From: Acidobacteriota bacterium
GTDB taxonomy: Bacteria > Acidobacteriota > Aminicenantia > Aminicenantales > Saccharicenantaceae
Reading direction: 5' to 3'
DNA: 64,000 nucleotides
NCBI GenBank assembly: GCA_033549365.1
Contig: JAWSUF010000006.1
Span: 1-64,000, forward strand
Made by a program: the position numbers and the translations under genes
The notes under the pieces: generated by a model
Databases searched by the model: none
What the model was told of the DNA's origin: nothing
What the model saw: the letters and a program-made list of their open reading frames with translations, nothing else
Shown here: positions 8,353 through 16,292 of the stretch, piece after piece
Layout of the letters: each line of letters starts with the position of its first letter
How positions within the stretch are numbered: position 1 is the first letter of the stretch

Positions 8353-9588
8353 ATGACATTCAAGAAAACAACTCTCCTCCTGGGGCTGGTCGTTCTCATC
8401 GCGGCCGCTCTCGTCTATGCCTTTGTCGTTCGGCCGAAATCCGTCGATAAAGCGGGCGAAACCGAAGCCGTATCCGGAGCCGGACGTTCCGCGGCCGAAG
8501 AGACGCCGCTTCCCGTCAAAGCTCTCCCGGTGAGAAGGGACGACCTCGTCATCCGGCTGAAATCGCCGGGCGAGGCTTTCACGGAGCGCCGCGTCACGGT
8601 CAAGGCCGAAACCACGGGAAAAATCCGGACTCTGGCCGTAGCCGAAGGACATCGGGCCCGAAAAGGGGATGTTCTCGTCGCTTTGGACGACAGCGAACTC
8701 GCGCTCCGCGTCGAACGGCTCGACGCCGTCCGGTTGAAGTATCTCTCCGAGCTTCTCCTCGAAAGCCGGTTTGCGCCCGCCCGGCGGGATGACGGCTCTC
8801 CGCCGCCCGAGAGCGTCCGGAAGGCCGAGGACGACATGAAAAAAGCGGCCGCCCTCTTCGAGTCCGGAATGATGTCCCAAAAGGAGTTCGACCGGATCCG
8901 GAGGGATTACGAAACCGCGCTCATCGAATCGGGCATCAAAAAAGACGACATCCAGGCCGCGGCCAAGGGTTTGACCCAGGCTGAAATCGACGTCAAGATC
9001 GCCCGCATGGACCTCGAAAAGACACGAATCCGGGCGCCATTCGGGGGAATCGTGACGGATGTCCGGATCTCGCCGGGCGAGCATGTCTCCGCGGGACAGG
9101 AGCTTTTCACGCTCGTCGACATTTCGTCCCTCAAGGTCCGGGCCCGGGTTCTGGAGAGCGAAGTGGGCAAGATCAGAACAGGTCGCGAAGCCGGGCTGAA
9201 ATTCAGCGCTTATCCCGGCCGGATCTTCACGGGGCGGGTGCAGGCCGTGAGCCCGGTCATCAATCCCGAGGACAGGACGTGCGCCGTTCACATCGCCGTC
9301 GACAATCCGTCCGAACTCATCAAGCCCGGCATGCACGCCGAAGTTGAAATCACGTCGGAAATCCATCCCGGAAAGCTTCTTGTTCCCCAGGCGGCCGTTC
9401 TCGTCCGGGGCGGGCGCAAACTCGTCTTCGTCGTCGAGGAGGGGACGGCCAAGTGGCGCTACATCGAGGCCGGGCTGGAGAACGAGGATTTCGTCGAGGC
9501 CCGGGAGGGCGTCGCCGAGGGCGAAATGGTCATCGTCGAGGGGCACTTCACCCTTGCCCATGACGCCCGCGTCCGGATCGTCGAGTAA
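8353..9588 (+). CDS. RND periplasmic adaptor (membrane fusion protein, HlyD/AcrA family)
   Basis: A 411-residue adaptor anchored by one N-terminal membrane segment (about residues 5-25), with a biotinyl-lipoyl-like half (VTVKAETTGKIRTLAVAEGH), an alpha-helical hairpin around residues 100-200, the second lipoyl half (IRAPFGGIVTDVRISPGEHV) and a beta-barrel/membrane-proximal region. It would link the two permeases to a TolC-like channel. I chose ATG 8353 because AAGGGAG stands about ten bases upstream; the frame is open further back into the permease gene. It is the last gene of the operon. No TolC gene is nearby, so the outer-membrane channel must be encoded elsewhere. Confidence 0.9.
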   Translation: MTFKKTTLLLGLVVLIAAALVYAFVVRPKSVDKAGETEAVSGAGRSAAEETPLPVKALPVRRDDLVIRLKSPGEAFTERRVTVKAETTGKIRTLAVAEGHRARKGDVLVALDDSELALRVERLDAVRLKYLSELLLESRFAPARRDDGSPPPESVRKAEDDMKKAAALFESGMMSQKEFDRIRRDYETALIESGIKKDDIQAAAKGLTQAEIDVKIARMDLEKTRIRAPFGGIVTDVRISPGEHVSAGQELFTLVDISSLKVRARVLESEVGKIRTGREAGLKFSAYPGRIFTGRVQAVSPVINPEDRTCAVHIAVDNPSELIKPGMHAEVEITSEIHPGKLLVPQAAVLVRGGRKLVFVVEEGTAKWRYIEAGLENEDFVEAREGVAEGEMVIVEGHFTLAHDARVRIVE

Positions 9589-9637
9589 GCCCACCGACAA
9601 TCGCTGGGCCGCAATACTACCGCTGTCGATCGCGGCT

Positions 9638-9666
9638 TTGCGTTCGGTGGTGCATTTTGATATCGT
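9638..9666 (+). promoter_or_regulatory. Sigma-70 promoter for the D-cysteine desulfhydrase-like gene
   Basis: TTGCGT (9638-9643), a 17-bp spacer, then TATCGT (9661-9666). Transcription would start near 9673, giving a leader of about a dozen bases containing GGAGG before ATG 9685. Confidence 0.55.
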
Positions 9667-9684
9667 AAGCGCCGGAGGTTCCGC

Positions 9685-10752
9685 ATGATTGCTCCCTATG
9701 CGATTTCCGACATAAAAAAAGTTCTTGATCGCTTGCCCCGCATCCCGCTCGTTCACGGTCCGACGCCGTTCTATAAGCTGGAGGCTCTCTCGGAATGGCT
9801 GGGCGGGCCGCCGATTTACGTCAAACGCGACGACCTCACGGGCATGGCTCTGGGCGGGAACAAGTCCCGGAAACTCGAGTACATCCTGGCCGATGCCAGG
9901 GCAGCCGGGGCCGATACCATCCTCACCTGGGGAGGCCGCCAGTCGAACTGGTGTCTTCAGACGGCTGCCTCATCCCGGATGATCGGCCTGGAACCCGTTC
10001 TAGTGCTGTTCGGTTTGGGCGATATCGAGCGGGACGGCAACCTGCTCCTCGACACCGTTCTTCAGGCGGATATCCGTTTTGTCGAGGGTGTCAAAGGCAA
10101 GGTCATCAAACCGGCCGAGGCGCTCGAAATTTTGAATCCGATCGCGGAGGAGCTTCGCGCTCGGGGACGGAAGCCTTATCTCGTCTCGGTCGGAGGGTCC
10201 TGGCTCGCCGGAGACATGACAAACCCGCTGGGTGCAGTCGCCTACGTCAACGCGTTTGCCGAGATGCTGGAGCAAGCCGACGCGGCGGGAATCGAGGTCG
10301 GGCATGTCGTCCATGCCACCGGGTCCGGGGGAACTCAGGCCGGACTTGTCGTGGGCGCCAAAGCCTTGGCCCCGGAATGCCGGGTCACGGGTGTCAGCGT
10401 GTCCGATCCCGCGGTCTCATTCAGCCGCGAGGTTATGACGATCGTGGTTCAAACAGATCAATTCCTGGGGCTCGGACTGAATGTTTCCGCCGCCGACATC
10501 ATTGTCGACGACACCCACATTGGAGAAGGATACGGCATTTTGAACAAAGCGACATCGGAGGCGCTCCGGGCGGTCTTCATCCGCGAAGGGCTTGTGCTCG
10601 ATCCGGTCTATACGGCCAAAGCCATGGCCGGACTCATCGATTTTGTACGCGCTCGAACTTTCCCTCCCGGCAAGGCTGTCGTCTTTTTCCACACCGGGGG
10701 CACGCCGGCCCTCTTCCCTTACCGCGAAGCGCTCCTGGATTTTCTCTCTTGA
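9685..10752 (+). CDS. PLP-dependent D-cysteine desulfhydrase / ACC deaminase family protein
   Basis: A 355-residue fold-type II PLP enzyme. Family members release ammonia, pyruvate and sulfide from D-cysteine, or open 1-aminocyclopropane-1-carboxylate. The PLP-lysine segment is clear (GGNKSRKLEY near residue 58), as are the upstream VKRDDLTG and the phosphate-binding region HATGSGGTQAGLV. The product would be pyruvate, which the PFOR encoded downstream could oxidise. Substrate preference cannot be read from sequence with confidence. It has its own promoter and converges on hflC with a ten-base gap. Confidence 0.82.
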   Translation: MIAPYAISDIKKVLDRLPRIPLVHGPTPFYKLEALSEWLGGPPIYVKRDDLTGMALGGNKSRKLEYILADARAAGADTILTWGGRQSNWCLQTAASSRMIGLEPVLVLFGLGDIERDGNLLLDTVLQADIRFVEGVKGKVIKPAEALEILNPIAEELRARGRKPYLVSVGGSWLAGDMTNPLGAVAYVNAFAEMLEQADAAGIEVGHVVHATGSGGTQAGLVVGAKALAPECRVTGVSVSDPAVSFSREVMTIVVQTDQFLGLGLNVSAADIIVDDTHIGEGYGILNKATSEALRAVFIREGLVLDPVYTAKAMAGLIDFVRARTFPPGKAVVFFHTGGTPALFPYREALLDFLS

Positions 10753-10762
10753 GGCGCGCTTC

Positions 10763-11707
10763 CTAGCGGCCGGAACTCTTCAGGTACTTCAGGAACTCAC
10801 TGTCCGTCGAAAGCACGAGCCAGGTCTGCTTGGACAGGGTCGTCCTGTATGTTTCCAGGGTTTTCATGAATTGGTAGAATTCAGGGTCGAGATTGTAGGC
10901 CCGCGCGTAGATCGAAGTCGCCTCCGCGTCGGCCTTACCCATGATTTCCTGGGCCCTGCGATAGGCTTCGGACGTGATCCGCTTGAGTTCGCGCTCTTTC
11001 TGCCCCCGGATTTCGGCGCTCCGGCCGTCGCCTTCCGAGCGGTACTTCGAGGCGATCCGCTGCCGTTCTGCGATCATCCGCTCGAAGACCTTGCGCTGAA
11101 CGTCGTCGACATAGTTCACGCGCTTGATCTGGACATCCTTGACTTCGACGCCGAACTCGGTGGTGATGGCCGCGGATTTCTCGAGAATGATCCGGGCAAT
11201 CTGGTCGCGGCCCAGCTTGACCTCTTCGAGCGGCTCGATAATGTCGAGGATCACGGCTTCCTCGGTTTCCTCGAATTCCCGGTTCGACGTCCGGACGATC
11301 TCGATGAGGTCTTGTCTGGCGATGGCGTTCCGCGTCTCGCCGTCGATGATGTCGTCGAGCCGCGATTGGGCGCCGCGTTCGTCACGCACCCGCTGGTAAA
11401 ACACCAGGGGATTGCTGATGCGCCATCTGGCATAGGTGTCGATCCAGATGTATTTTTTATCCCGGGTCGGCACCTGGTTGGGGTCGCCGTCCCATTCCAG
11501 CCAGCGTTTCTCGAAATAATGAGCTTTCTGGATGAAGGGAGCCTTGATATGGACACCGGGTGCCGTCACGGCATCGCCCTTGGGTTCGCCAAATTGGGTG
11601 ATGATCACCTGGTCGGTTTCCGTGACGATAAACAGCGCGTCGGAAAGAACGAGGATCAGGCCAATGGCGAGAACCGCGATGATCAGGGTTTGTTTGGAGC
11701 CCTTCAT
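10763..11707 (-). CDS. hflC: HflC, SPFH/band 7 regulator of FtsH
   Basis: A 314-residue membrane-anchored SPFH protein with one N-terminal membrane segment (TLIIAVLAIGLILVLSDALF) followed by the band 7 domain and a helical region rich in Arg/Glu (ERMIAERQRIASKYRSEG). With HflK it forms the large complex that surrounds FtsH and modulates membrane-protein proteolysis. The ATG at 11707 overlaps the hflK stop as ATGA, so the pair is co-transcribed and probably coupled. The C-terminus ends in EFLKYLKSSGR, as is usual for HflC. Confidence 0.92.
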   Translation of the reverse strand: MKGSKQTLIIAVLAIGLILVLSDALFIVTETDQVIITQFGEPKGDAVTAPGVHIKAPFIQKAHYFEKRWLEWDGDPNQVPTRDKKYIWIDTYARWRISNPLVFYQRVRDERGAQSRLDDIIDGETRNAIARQDLIEIVRTSNREFEETEEAVILDIIEPLEEVKLGRDQIARIILEKSAAITTEFGVEVKDVQIKRVNYVDDVQRKVFERMIAERQRIASKYRSEGDGRSAEIRGQKERELKRITSEAYRRAQEIMGKADAEATSIYARAYNLDPEFYQFMKTLETYRTTLSKQTWLVLSTDSEFLKYLKSSGR

Positions 11708-12684
11708 TTTTTCACCTCCTCGCCCAGGTTGAGAAGGGGCAGGATATTTTTCTGGCTCTGGTCGAAAATGATCTTTCTGTCGATGGTCGATAGGACATCG
11801 TTGAGGGCTTCAAGATAAAGCCGTTTGCGGGTGACCACGGGCGCCTTGGCGTATTCCCTGTACACGGACATGAATCTCTCCGCATCGCCGAGGGCGTTGT
11901 TGACTCTTTCGGCCAGGTATCCCTCGGCCCCCCGGATCATCTGTTCCGCTTCGCCCGAAGCGCGGGGGATTTCGTTGTTGTATTCCGACCAGGCTTCGTT
12001 GATTTTTCTCTCTTTTTCCTGGATGGACTGGTTGACTTCGTTGAAGGACGGCTTGACGGGGTCGGGAGGATTGACGTCCTGAAAGATGAGCTGGTTGATG
12101 TCGATCCCGATTTCGTAGTCGTCGCAGAGCTCTTGCAGAGTAATCTTGCCTTCCATGGCGATCCGGGCCCGGCCCACGGTCAGGATTTCGTCGACCGAAC
12201 TGTCTCCGACCACGCGGCGAATCATGGATTCGGTCATGGCTCGCAGGGTGTTTTCAGGGTCCCGCATCTTGAAAAGGTAATTGTAGGCGTCCTTGATCTT
12301 GTACTGGACGATCCATTCGGCCACGACGACGTTGAGGTCGCCGGTCAGCATGATGGATTCCATTCGGGCTTCGGCGGGAGTGGCATAGTCCGAGCGGATG
12401 CCCACCCGTGTCGTCCGAAAGCCGAACTCCATTTTGAGCTGGCGCTCGACGGGCACTTTGGTCAGACGCTCTATGCCCAGGGGGATCTTGATGTGAAGCC
12501 CGGGGTCGGTCGTCCGGACGAATTTGCCCAATCTCAGAATGACGCCGATTTCCTCGGGGCTGATCTGGTAGAGGGATCCCGCGAGGAGGACCAGGACCAC
12601 GATGCCCGTAATGACGGCTTTAATGACCTTGGGACTTATTTTGGGAAGCTCCAAGTTGATTTGGGGGCGGTATTCGCGATTCAT
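11704..12684 (-). CDS. hflK: HflK, SPFH/band 7 regulator of FtsH
   Basis: A 326-residue partner of HflC with an N-terminal membrane segment (VITGIVVLVLLAGSLYQI) and a band 7 domain (ISPEEIGVILRLGKFVRTTD, with PGLHIKIPLG following). It lacks the long Gly-rich N-terminus of the E. coli protein. I chose ATG 12684, with AAAGGAGG five bases upstream; the in-frame GTG at 12690 would sit on that ribosome site. It is first in the hflKC operon and divergent from tadA. Confidence 0.92.
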   Translation of the reverse strand: MNREYRPQINLELPKISPKVIKAVITGIVVLVLLAGSLYQISPEEIGVILRLGKFVRTTDPGLHIKIPLGIERLTKVPVERQLKMEFGFRTTRVGIRSDYATPAEARMESIMLTGDLNVVVAEWIVQYKIKDAYNYLFKMRDPENTLRAMTESMIRRVVGDSSVDEILTVGRARIAMEGKITLQELCDDYEIGIDINQLIFQDVNPPDPVKPSFNEVNQSIQEKERKINEAWSEYNNEIPRASGEAEQMIRGAEGYLAERVNNALGDAERFMSVYREYAKAPVVTRKRLYLEALNDVLSTIDRKIIFDQSQKNILPLLNLGEEVKK

Positions 12685-12815
12685 CCGCACCTCCTTTCTC
12701 CAATAGTGTTTTTATGTTACCACACCGCATCAGGCCGGTAAAGGCATTCCGTAAGCGACGACATCCAAGGGGGATGATGGGCCGTTGCGCCGGAGAGGCC
12801 GGAGGCGGTAAAATC

Positions 12816-13319
12816 ATGAGGCCCATGAAGACATTCGTGTTGAGCGCAGAGGAACGCTTCATGCGCGAGGCCCTTATAGAAGCCTGCAAGGCCCGCGTCA
12901 AGGGTGAAGTGCCTATCGGCGCCGTCGTCGTTGCGGAAGGCCGCATCGTCGCCCGAGGTTCGAACCGCCCGGTATCGACACGCGACCCGTCGGCCCATGC
13001 CGAAATCGTCGCCTTGAGAAAAGCGGGGCGCAAACTGGGAAATTACCGGCTTTCCGGATGCGATTTGTATGTGACCCTTGAGCCGTGCGCCATGTGCCTC
13101 GGCGCCGTGGTTCAGGCCCGGATCGATCGCCTGGTCTATGGGGCCGCGGACCCCAAGTCCGGCGCCGTGCATTCGATCATGAATTTTCCGTTCGACAAAC
13201 TCAATCACCGCCCTGAAATCACGGGCGGGGTTTTAGCCGATGCCTGCGGCGCGGTTCTCAAATCGTTTTTCCTCGAAAGGCGGCGCCGGCCGCCGAAAAC
13301 GCGGTCGGAGACACCTTGA
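12816..13319 (+). CDS. tadA: tRNA(adenine34) deaminase TadA
   Basis: A 167-residue cytidine/deoxycytidylate deaminase-fold enzyme that converts the wobble adenosine of tRNA-Arg(ACG) to inosine. The catalytic HAE (SAHAEIVAL) and the zinc ligands PCAMC (EPCAMCLGAVVQARI) are intact, and the conserved LVYGAADPKSGAVHS segment follows. The start at ATG 12816 is set by GGAGGCGG eight bases upstream; the frame is open further upstream but without family similarity. The C-terminal tail is Arg/Pro-rich and probably disordered. Confidence 0.9.
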   Translation: MRPMKTFVLSAEERFMREALIEACKARVKGEVPIGAVVVAEGRIVARGSNRPVSTRDPSAHAEIVALRKAGRKLGNYRLSGCDLYVTLEPCAMCLGAVVQARIDRLVYGAADPKSGAVHSIMNFPFDKLNHRPEITGGVLADACGAVLKSFFLERRRRPPKTRSETP

Positions 13320-13411
13320 CAGGCTGACCGGACTTTTTGCTTCCGCGGGCCATTCGCCTTGACTTCTCTTTCCGGACAGGCTTCTCAAGACAATCTTCTC
13401 AATCATGTCGC

Positions 13412-13440
13412 TTGCCCGTTCGTGTCGGAATCGTTATAAT
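13412..13440 (+). promoter_or_regulatory. Promoter of tRNA-Ser(CGA)
   Basis: TTGCCC (13412-13417), exactly 17 bp, then a perfect TATAAT (13435-13440), ending 17 bases before the mature tRNA. Confidence 0.75.
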
Positions 13441-13457
13441 ACCCGCCTCGCGATCGC

Positions 13458-13549
13458 GGAGAGGTGGCCGAGTGGTTGAAGGCGACGGTCTCGAAAACCG
13501 TTATTCCGAGCAATTGGGATCGCGGGTTCGAATCCCGCCCTCTCCGCCA
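13458..13549 (+). tRNA. tRNA-Ser (anticodon CGA), CCA encoded
   Basis: The acceptor arms GGAGAGG and CCTCTCC pair perfectly, followed by discriminator G and an encoded CCA. The T arm is GCGGG-TTCGAAT-CCCGC. The anticodon loop CTCGAAA between ACGGT and ACCGT gives CGA, reading UCG. The long variable arm is typical of serine tRNAs. It shares identical acceptor and T-arm sequence with the second tRNA-Ser at 14793. Confidence 0.95.
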
Positions 13550-13658
13550 ATGATTCCCCTGATTCGACAGGCCGGAAATCCGGCCTTGTTTTCCAAAGAC
13601 CCTCCGGCGGGGCGCGGATTGAAGAGGGGCGAAGCGAAATGAAGGATTGGGGAGTTCA

Positions 13659-14714
13659 ATGATGATCTCGAAAGACACAACTCCTGTCGTCCGGATGCCT
13701 TTAGTTCTGGCCGGATTCGGCCGCGTCGGCCGCGCCTTCTTCAGGCTTCTCGAGGAAAAGGCGGAAGACTGCCGGAACCGCTACGGCATCGAACTTCCGG
13801 TCGTCGCCGTGCTGAGAAGCGGCGGCGGCTATCTGTCTCCTGCAGGACTCCGTGCCGAAGACGTCTTCGACGGCGATAGACCGGCTCCCGCGTCCGCGGA
13901 AACATGGAAGGAAAAAATTCGGCTCGACGGGATCTTTCGTGAATCCGACAGGGGATGCCTTGTGGAATGCACCCCGACCGATCTCGAAACGGGTGGTCCG
14001 GCTCTGGCCTACTGCCGGTCCGCTCTCCGGTCCGGATGGCACGTCGCCTCCGCAAGCAAGGGCGCCCTGGTCACGGCTTTCCGGGAACTCCGGGATCTTG
14101 CCGCGACCAACGGGTCGGCCCTCAAGTTCAGCGGCGCGACGGCGGCGGCACTGCCCACGCTCGATACGGGACGCTTTGCCCTGGCCGGCGCACAAATCGA
14201 ATCCATTGAGGCCATTCTAACCGGAACGGCGAATTTCATTCTGACTAGAATAGGGGAGGGGCTTTCCTTCGAAGACGCGCTCGAAGAGGCGCGGGAGAAG
14301 GGCATCGCCGAACCCGATCCCTCTCTCGACATCGACGGCGGAGACACATCCGCGAAGCTTGTTCTGATCGCCAATTCCGTTCTGGACCTGGCCTTTTCTC
14401 TCAAGGACGTCCCCACGGAAGGCATCCGGCGGATCACCTCCGAAGATATCGCCGCCGCCCGGAAACAGAATCTCGAACTCAAGCTGATCGGCTCCTGCCG
14501 GAAAGACTCCGGCGGAAACTGGAGGCTCCAAACGTCCGTTCGATCCGTCGATGCCACGCATCCCCTTTTTCACGTCCGGGGAACGGAGAAAGGGATTGCC
14601 TACCATACCGACACCATGGGATCAGTGGTCGTCACTGGGGGGCGGTCCAACCCCCGCGGAACGGCGGCCGCGCTGCTCAAGGACATTCTGAACATCCGCC
14701 GGGGCATTCTCTAG
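13659..14714 (+). CDS. hom: Homoserine dehydrogenase
   Basis: A 351-residue enzyme that reduces aspartate semialdehyde to homoserine, the branch point to threonine and methionine. The NAD(P) motif is VLAGFGRVGRAFF at the N-terminus. The family signature GTANFILTRIGEGLSFEDAL (about residue 191) and the substrate-binding/catalytic DIDGGDTSAKLVLIAN follow. It has no C-terminal ACT domain, so feedback control by threonine through such a domain is not expected. The start is ATG 13659 or ATG 13662, with GGGGAG at 13649-13654; the spacing slightly favours the second. The gene lies between two tRNA-Ser genes. Confidence 0.9.
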   Translation: MMISKDTTPVVRMPLVLAGFGRVGRAFFRLLEEKAEDCRNRYGIELPVVAVLRSGGGYLSPAGLRAEDVFDGDRPAPASAETWKEKIRLDGIFRESDRGCLVECTPTDLETGGPALAYCRSALRSGWHVASASKGALVTAFRELRDLAATNGSALKFSGATAAALPTLDTGRFALAGAQIESIEAILTGTANFILTRIGEGLSFEDALEEAREKGIAEPDPSLDIDGGDTSAKLVLIANSVLDLAFSLKDVPTEGIRRITSEDIAAARKQNLELKLIGSCRKDSGGNWRLQTSVRSVDATHPLFHVRGTEKGIAYHTDTMGSVVVTGGRSNPRGTAAALLKDILNIRRGIL

Positions 14715-14722
14715 ACTCGGAA

Positions 14723-14751
14723 TTGACCCCCGCCGCCTTTTCTGATAACGT
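14723..14751 (+). promoter_or_regulatory. Probable promoter of tRNA-Ser(GGA)
   Basis: TTGACC (14723-14728), a 17-bp spacer, and a weaker TAACGT (14746-14751), just after the hom stop and 42 bp before the tRNA. Confidence 0.45.
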
Positions 14752-14792
14752 TAGGCGTCGCTTCGGCGAAACCGGGCGGCCGGTCTTCGGAC

Positions 14793-14884
<92 letters not shown>

Positions 14885-14913
14885 CTCAACTCAGCATGAA
14901 AACCCGATGGGAA

Positions 14914-14942
14914 TTGTCTTCCTTCCGGCCTTTTGATAAGAT
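14914..14942 (+). promoter_or_regulatory. Probable promoter of rocD
   Basis: TTGTCT (14914-14919), a 17-bp spacer, and TAAGAT (14937-14942), 41 bp before the rocD start. Confidence 0.5.
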
Positions 14943-14982
14943 AACAAACGTTGGAATCATATTCATTTGAGGAGCCGTTATC

Positions 14983-16194
14983 ATGGACAGCAAAGATCTT
15001 ATCCTTCTCGAAAACCTTTACGGCGCGCACAACTATCACCCCCTGGATGTTGTTGTAGAAAAAGCCAAGGGGGTCTGGATGTGGGACGTCGAAGGGAAAA
15101 AGTATCTGGACTTCCTGAGCGCCTATTCCGCCGTCAATCAGGGACACTGCCATCCCCGGATTGTTCGGGCTCTCCAAACCCAAGCCAAGCAACTGACTCT
15201 GACATCGAGAGCTTTCCGAAACAACCAGTGGCCCATGCTGGCCAAGGAATTGTGCGATCTCACGGGCTACAACATGGTTCTGGCCATGAATTCGGGCGCT
15301 GAAGCCGTCGAAACCGCCGTCAAATGCGCCCGGAAATGGGCCTACCAGAAAAAAAACGTCCCGGAAGACCGGGCCGAAATCATCGCCTGCTGCAACAATT
15401 TTCACGGCCGGACGGTGACGATCATCAGTTTTTCCACAGAAACCCTTTATCGGAACGATTTCGGTCCGTTCACGCCCGGATTCCGGATCATCCCTTTCGG
15501 CGATGCGGCGGCTCTCGAGGAGGCGATCACGCCCAATACCGCGGGGTTCATTTTCGAGCCCATTCAGGCTGAAGCCGGCATCCTCTTTCCTCCTGACGGA
15601 TTCCTGAAACAGGCCAGAGATATCTGCGCCGAACGCAACGTTCTGTTCATCGCCGACGAAATCCAGACGGGACTCGGCCGCGCAGGGCGCATGCTGGCCT
15701 GCGACTACGAGGATGTGCGTCCGGACATGATCATTCTGGGCAAATCGCTGGCCGGCGGATGTTATCCGGTCTCGGCGGTTTTAGCTTCTCAGGAAATCCT
15801 GGGTGTTTTCAAACCGGGAGAACACGGATCGACTTTCGGAGCAAACCCGCTGGCCTGTGCCGTGGCCCGGGAAGCGATGTGCGTGATGCGAGAGGAAAAA
15901 CTCCTCGAAAATTCCGCAGCCATGGGCGCCTATTTCCTGGAGAAACTGAAAACCATCCGAAGCCGGCATATCAAGGAAGTCCGGGGGAGGGGCCTGCTCA
16001 TCGGTGTCGAGCTCAAGCCCGAAGCCGGCGGAGCCCGGAGATTCTGCGAAGCCCTGGCCGCCGAAGGCCTGCTCTGCAAGGAAACACACGATCATGTCAT
16101 TCGATTTGCCCCTCCGCTGATCATCACTCAGCGGGAAATCAATTGGGCTTTCAAACGCATCAAGGCGGTATTCAAAAAACTTGAAAACAGCTGA
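14983..16194 (+). CDS. rocD: Ornithine aminotransferase (ornithine-oxo-acid transaminase)
   Basis: A 403-residue class III PLP aminotransferase that moves the delta-amino group of ornithine to 2-oxoglutarate, giving glutamate semialdehyde (proline/arginine metabolism). The N-terminus GAHNYHPLDVVVEKAKGVWM is characteristic of the ornithine enzymes. The PLP lysine is in ILGKSLAGGCYPVSAVL (about residue 254), and DEIQTGLGRAGRM carries the cofactor-binding Asp. AGGAG lies about ten bases before ATG 14983. No arc or pro genes are adjacent, and the gene appears monocistronic. Confidence 0.9.
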   Translation: MDSKDLILLENLYGAHNYHPLDVVVEKAKGVWMWDVEGKKYLDFLSAYSAVNQGHCHPRIVRALQTQAKQLTLTSRAFRNNQWPMLAKELCDLTGYNMVLAMNSGAEAVETAVKCARKWAYQKKNVPEDRAEIIACCNNFHGRTVTIISFSTETLYRNDFGPFTPGFRIIPFGDAAALEEAITPNTAGFIFEPIQAEAGILFPPDGFLKQARDICAERNVLFIADEIQTGLGRAGRMLACDYEDVRPDMIILGKSLAGGCYPVSAVLASQEILGVFKPGEHGSTFGANPLACAVAREAMCVMREEKLLENSAAMGAYFLEKLKTIRSRHIKEVRGRGLLIGVELKPEAGGARRFCEALAAEGLLCKETHDHVIRFAPPLIITQREINWAFKRIKAVFKKLENS

Positions 16195-16213
16195 ATGCCC
16201 ACTTTTGAGGACA

Positions 16214-16232
16214 CCTTGAATTCGATTCAAGG
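16214..16232 (+). promoter_or_regulatory. Perfect inverted repeat upstream of the sigma-54 promoter
   Basis: CCTTGAAT and ATTCAAGG flank TCG. The centre is about 57 bp before the predicted transcription start of the DUF6600-type gene. No T-run follows, so it is less likely a terminator for rocD than a protein-binding site, possibly for a sigma-54 activator or a repressor. That role is inference. Confidence 0.4.
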
Positions 16233-16252
16233 CAAAGAGCGGTCGTAATAAA

Positions 16253-16270
16253 TTGGCACACAATTTGCAT
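16253..16270 (+). promoter_or_regulatory. Sigma-54 (RpoN) promoter
   Basis: TTGGCACACAATTTGCAT fits the -24/-12 consensus: GG at 16255-16256 and GC at 16267-16268 with exactly ten bases between. Transcription would start near 16280, leaving a leader of about 13 bases that contains the ribosome site AGGAGG (16282-16287). Confidence 0.72.
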
Positions 16271-16292
16271 AAATGTGGGTCAGGAGGAAAAG

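Noticed and set aside
13337-13642. Small ORF overlapping tRNA-Ser(CGA)
   Set aside because: Its sequence is the translated tRNA and flanks; no protein similarity.
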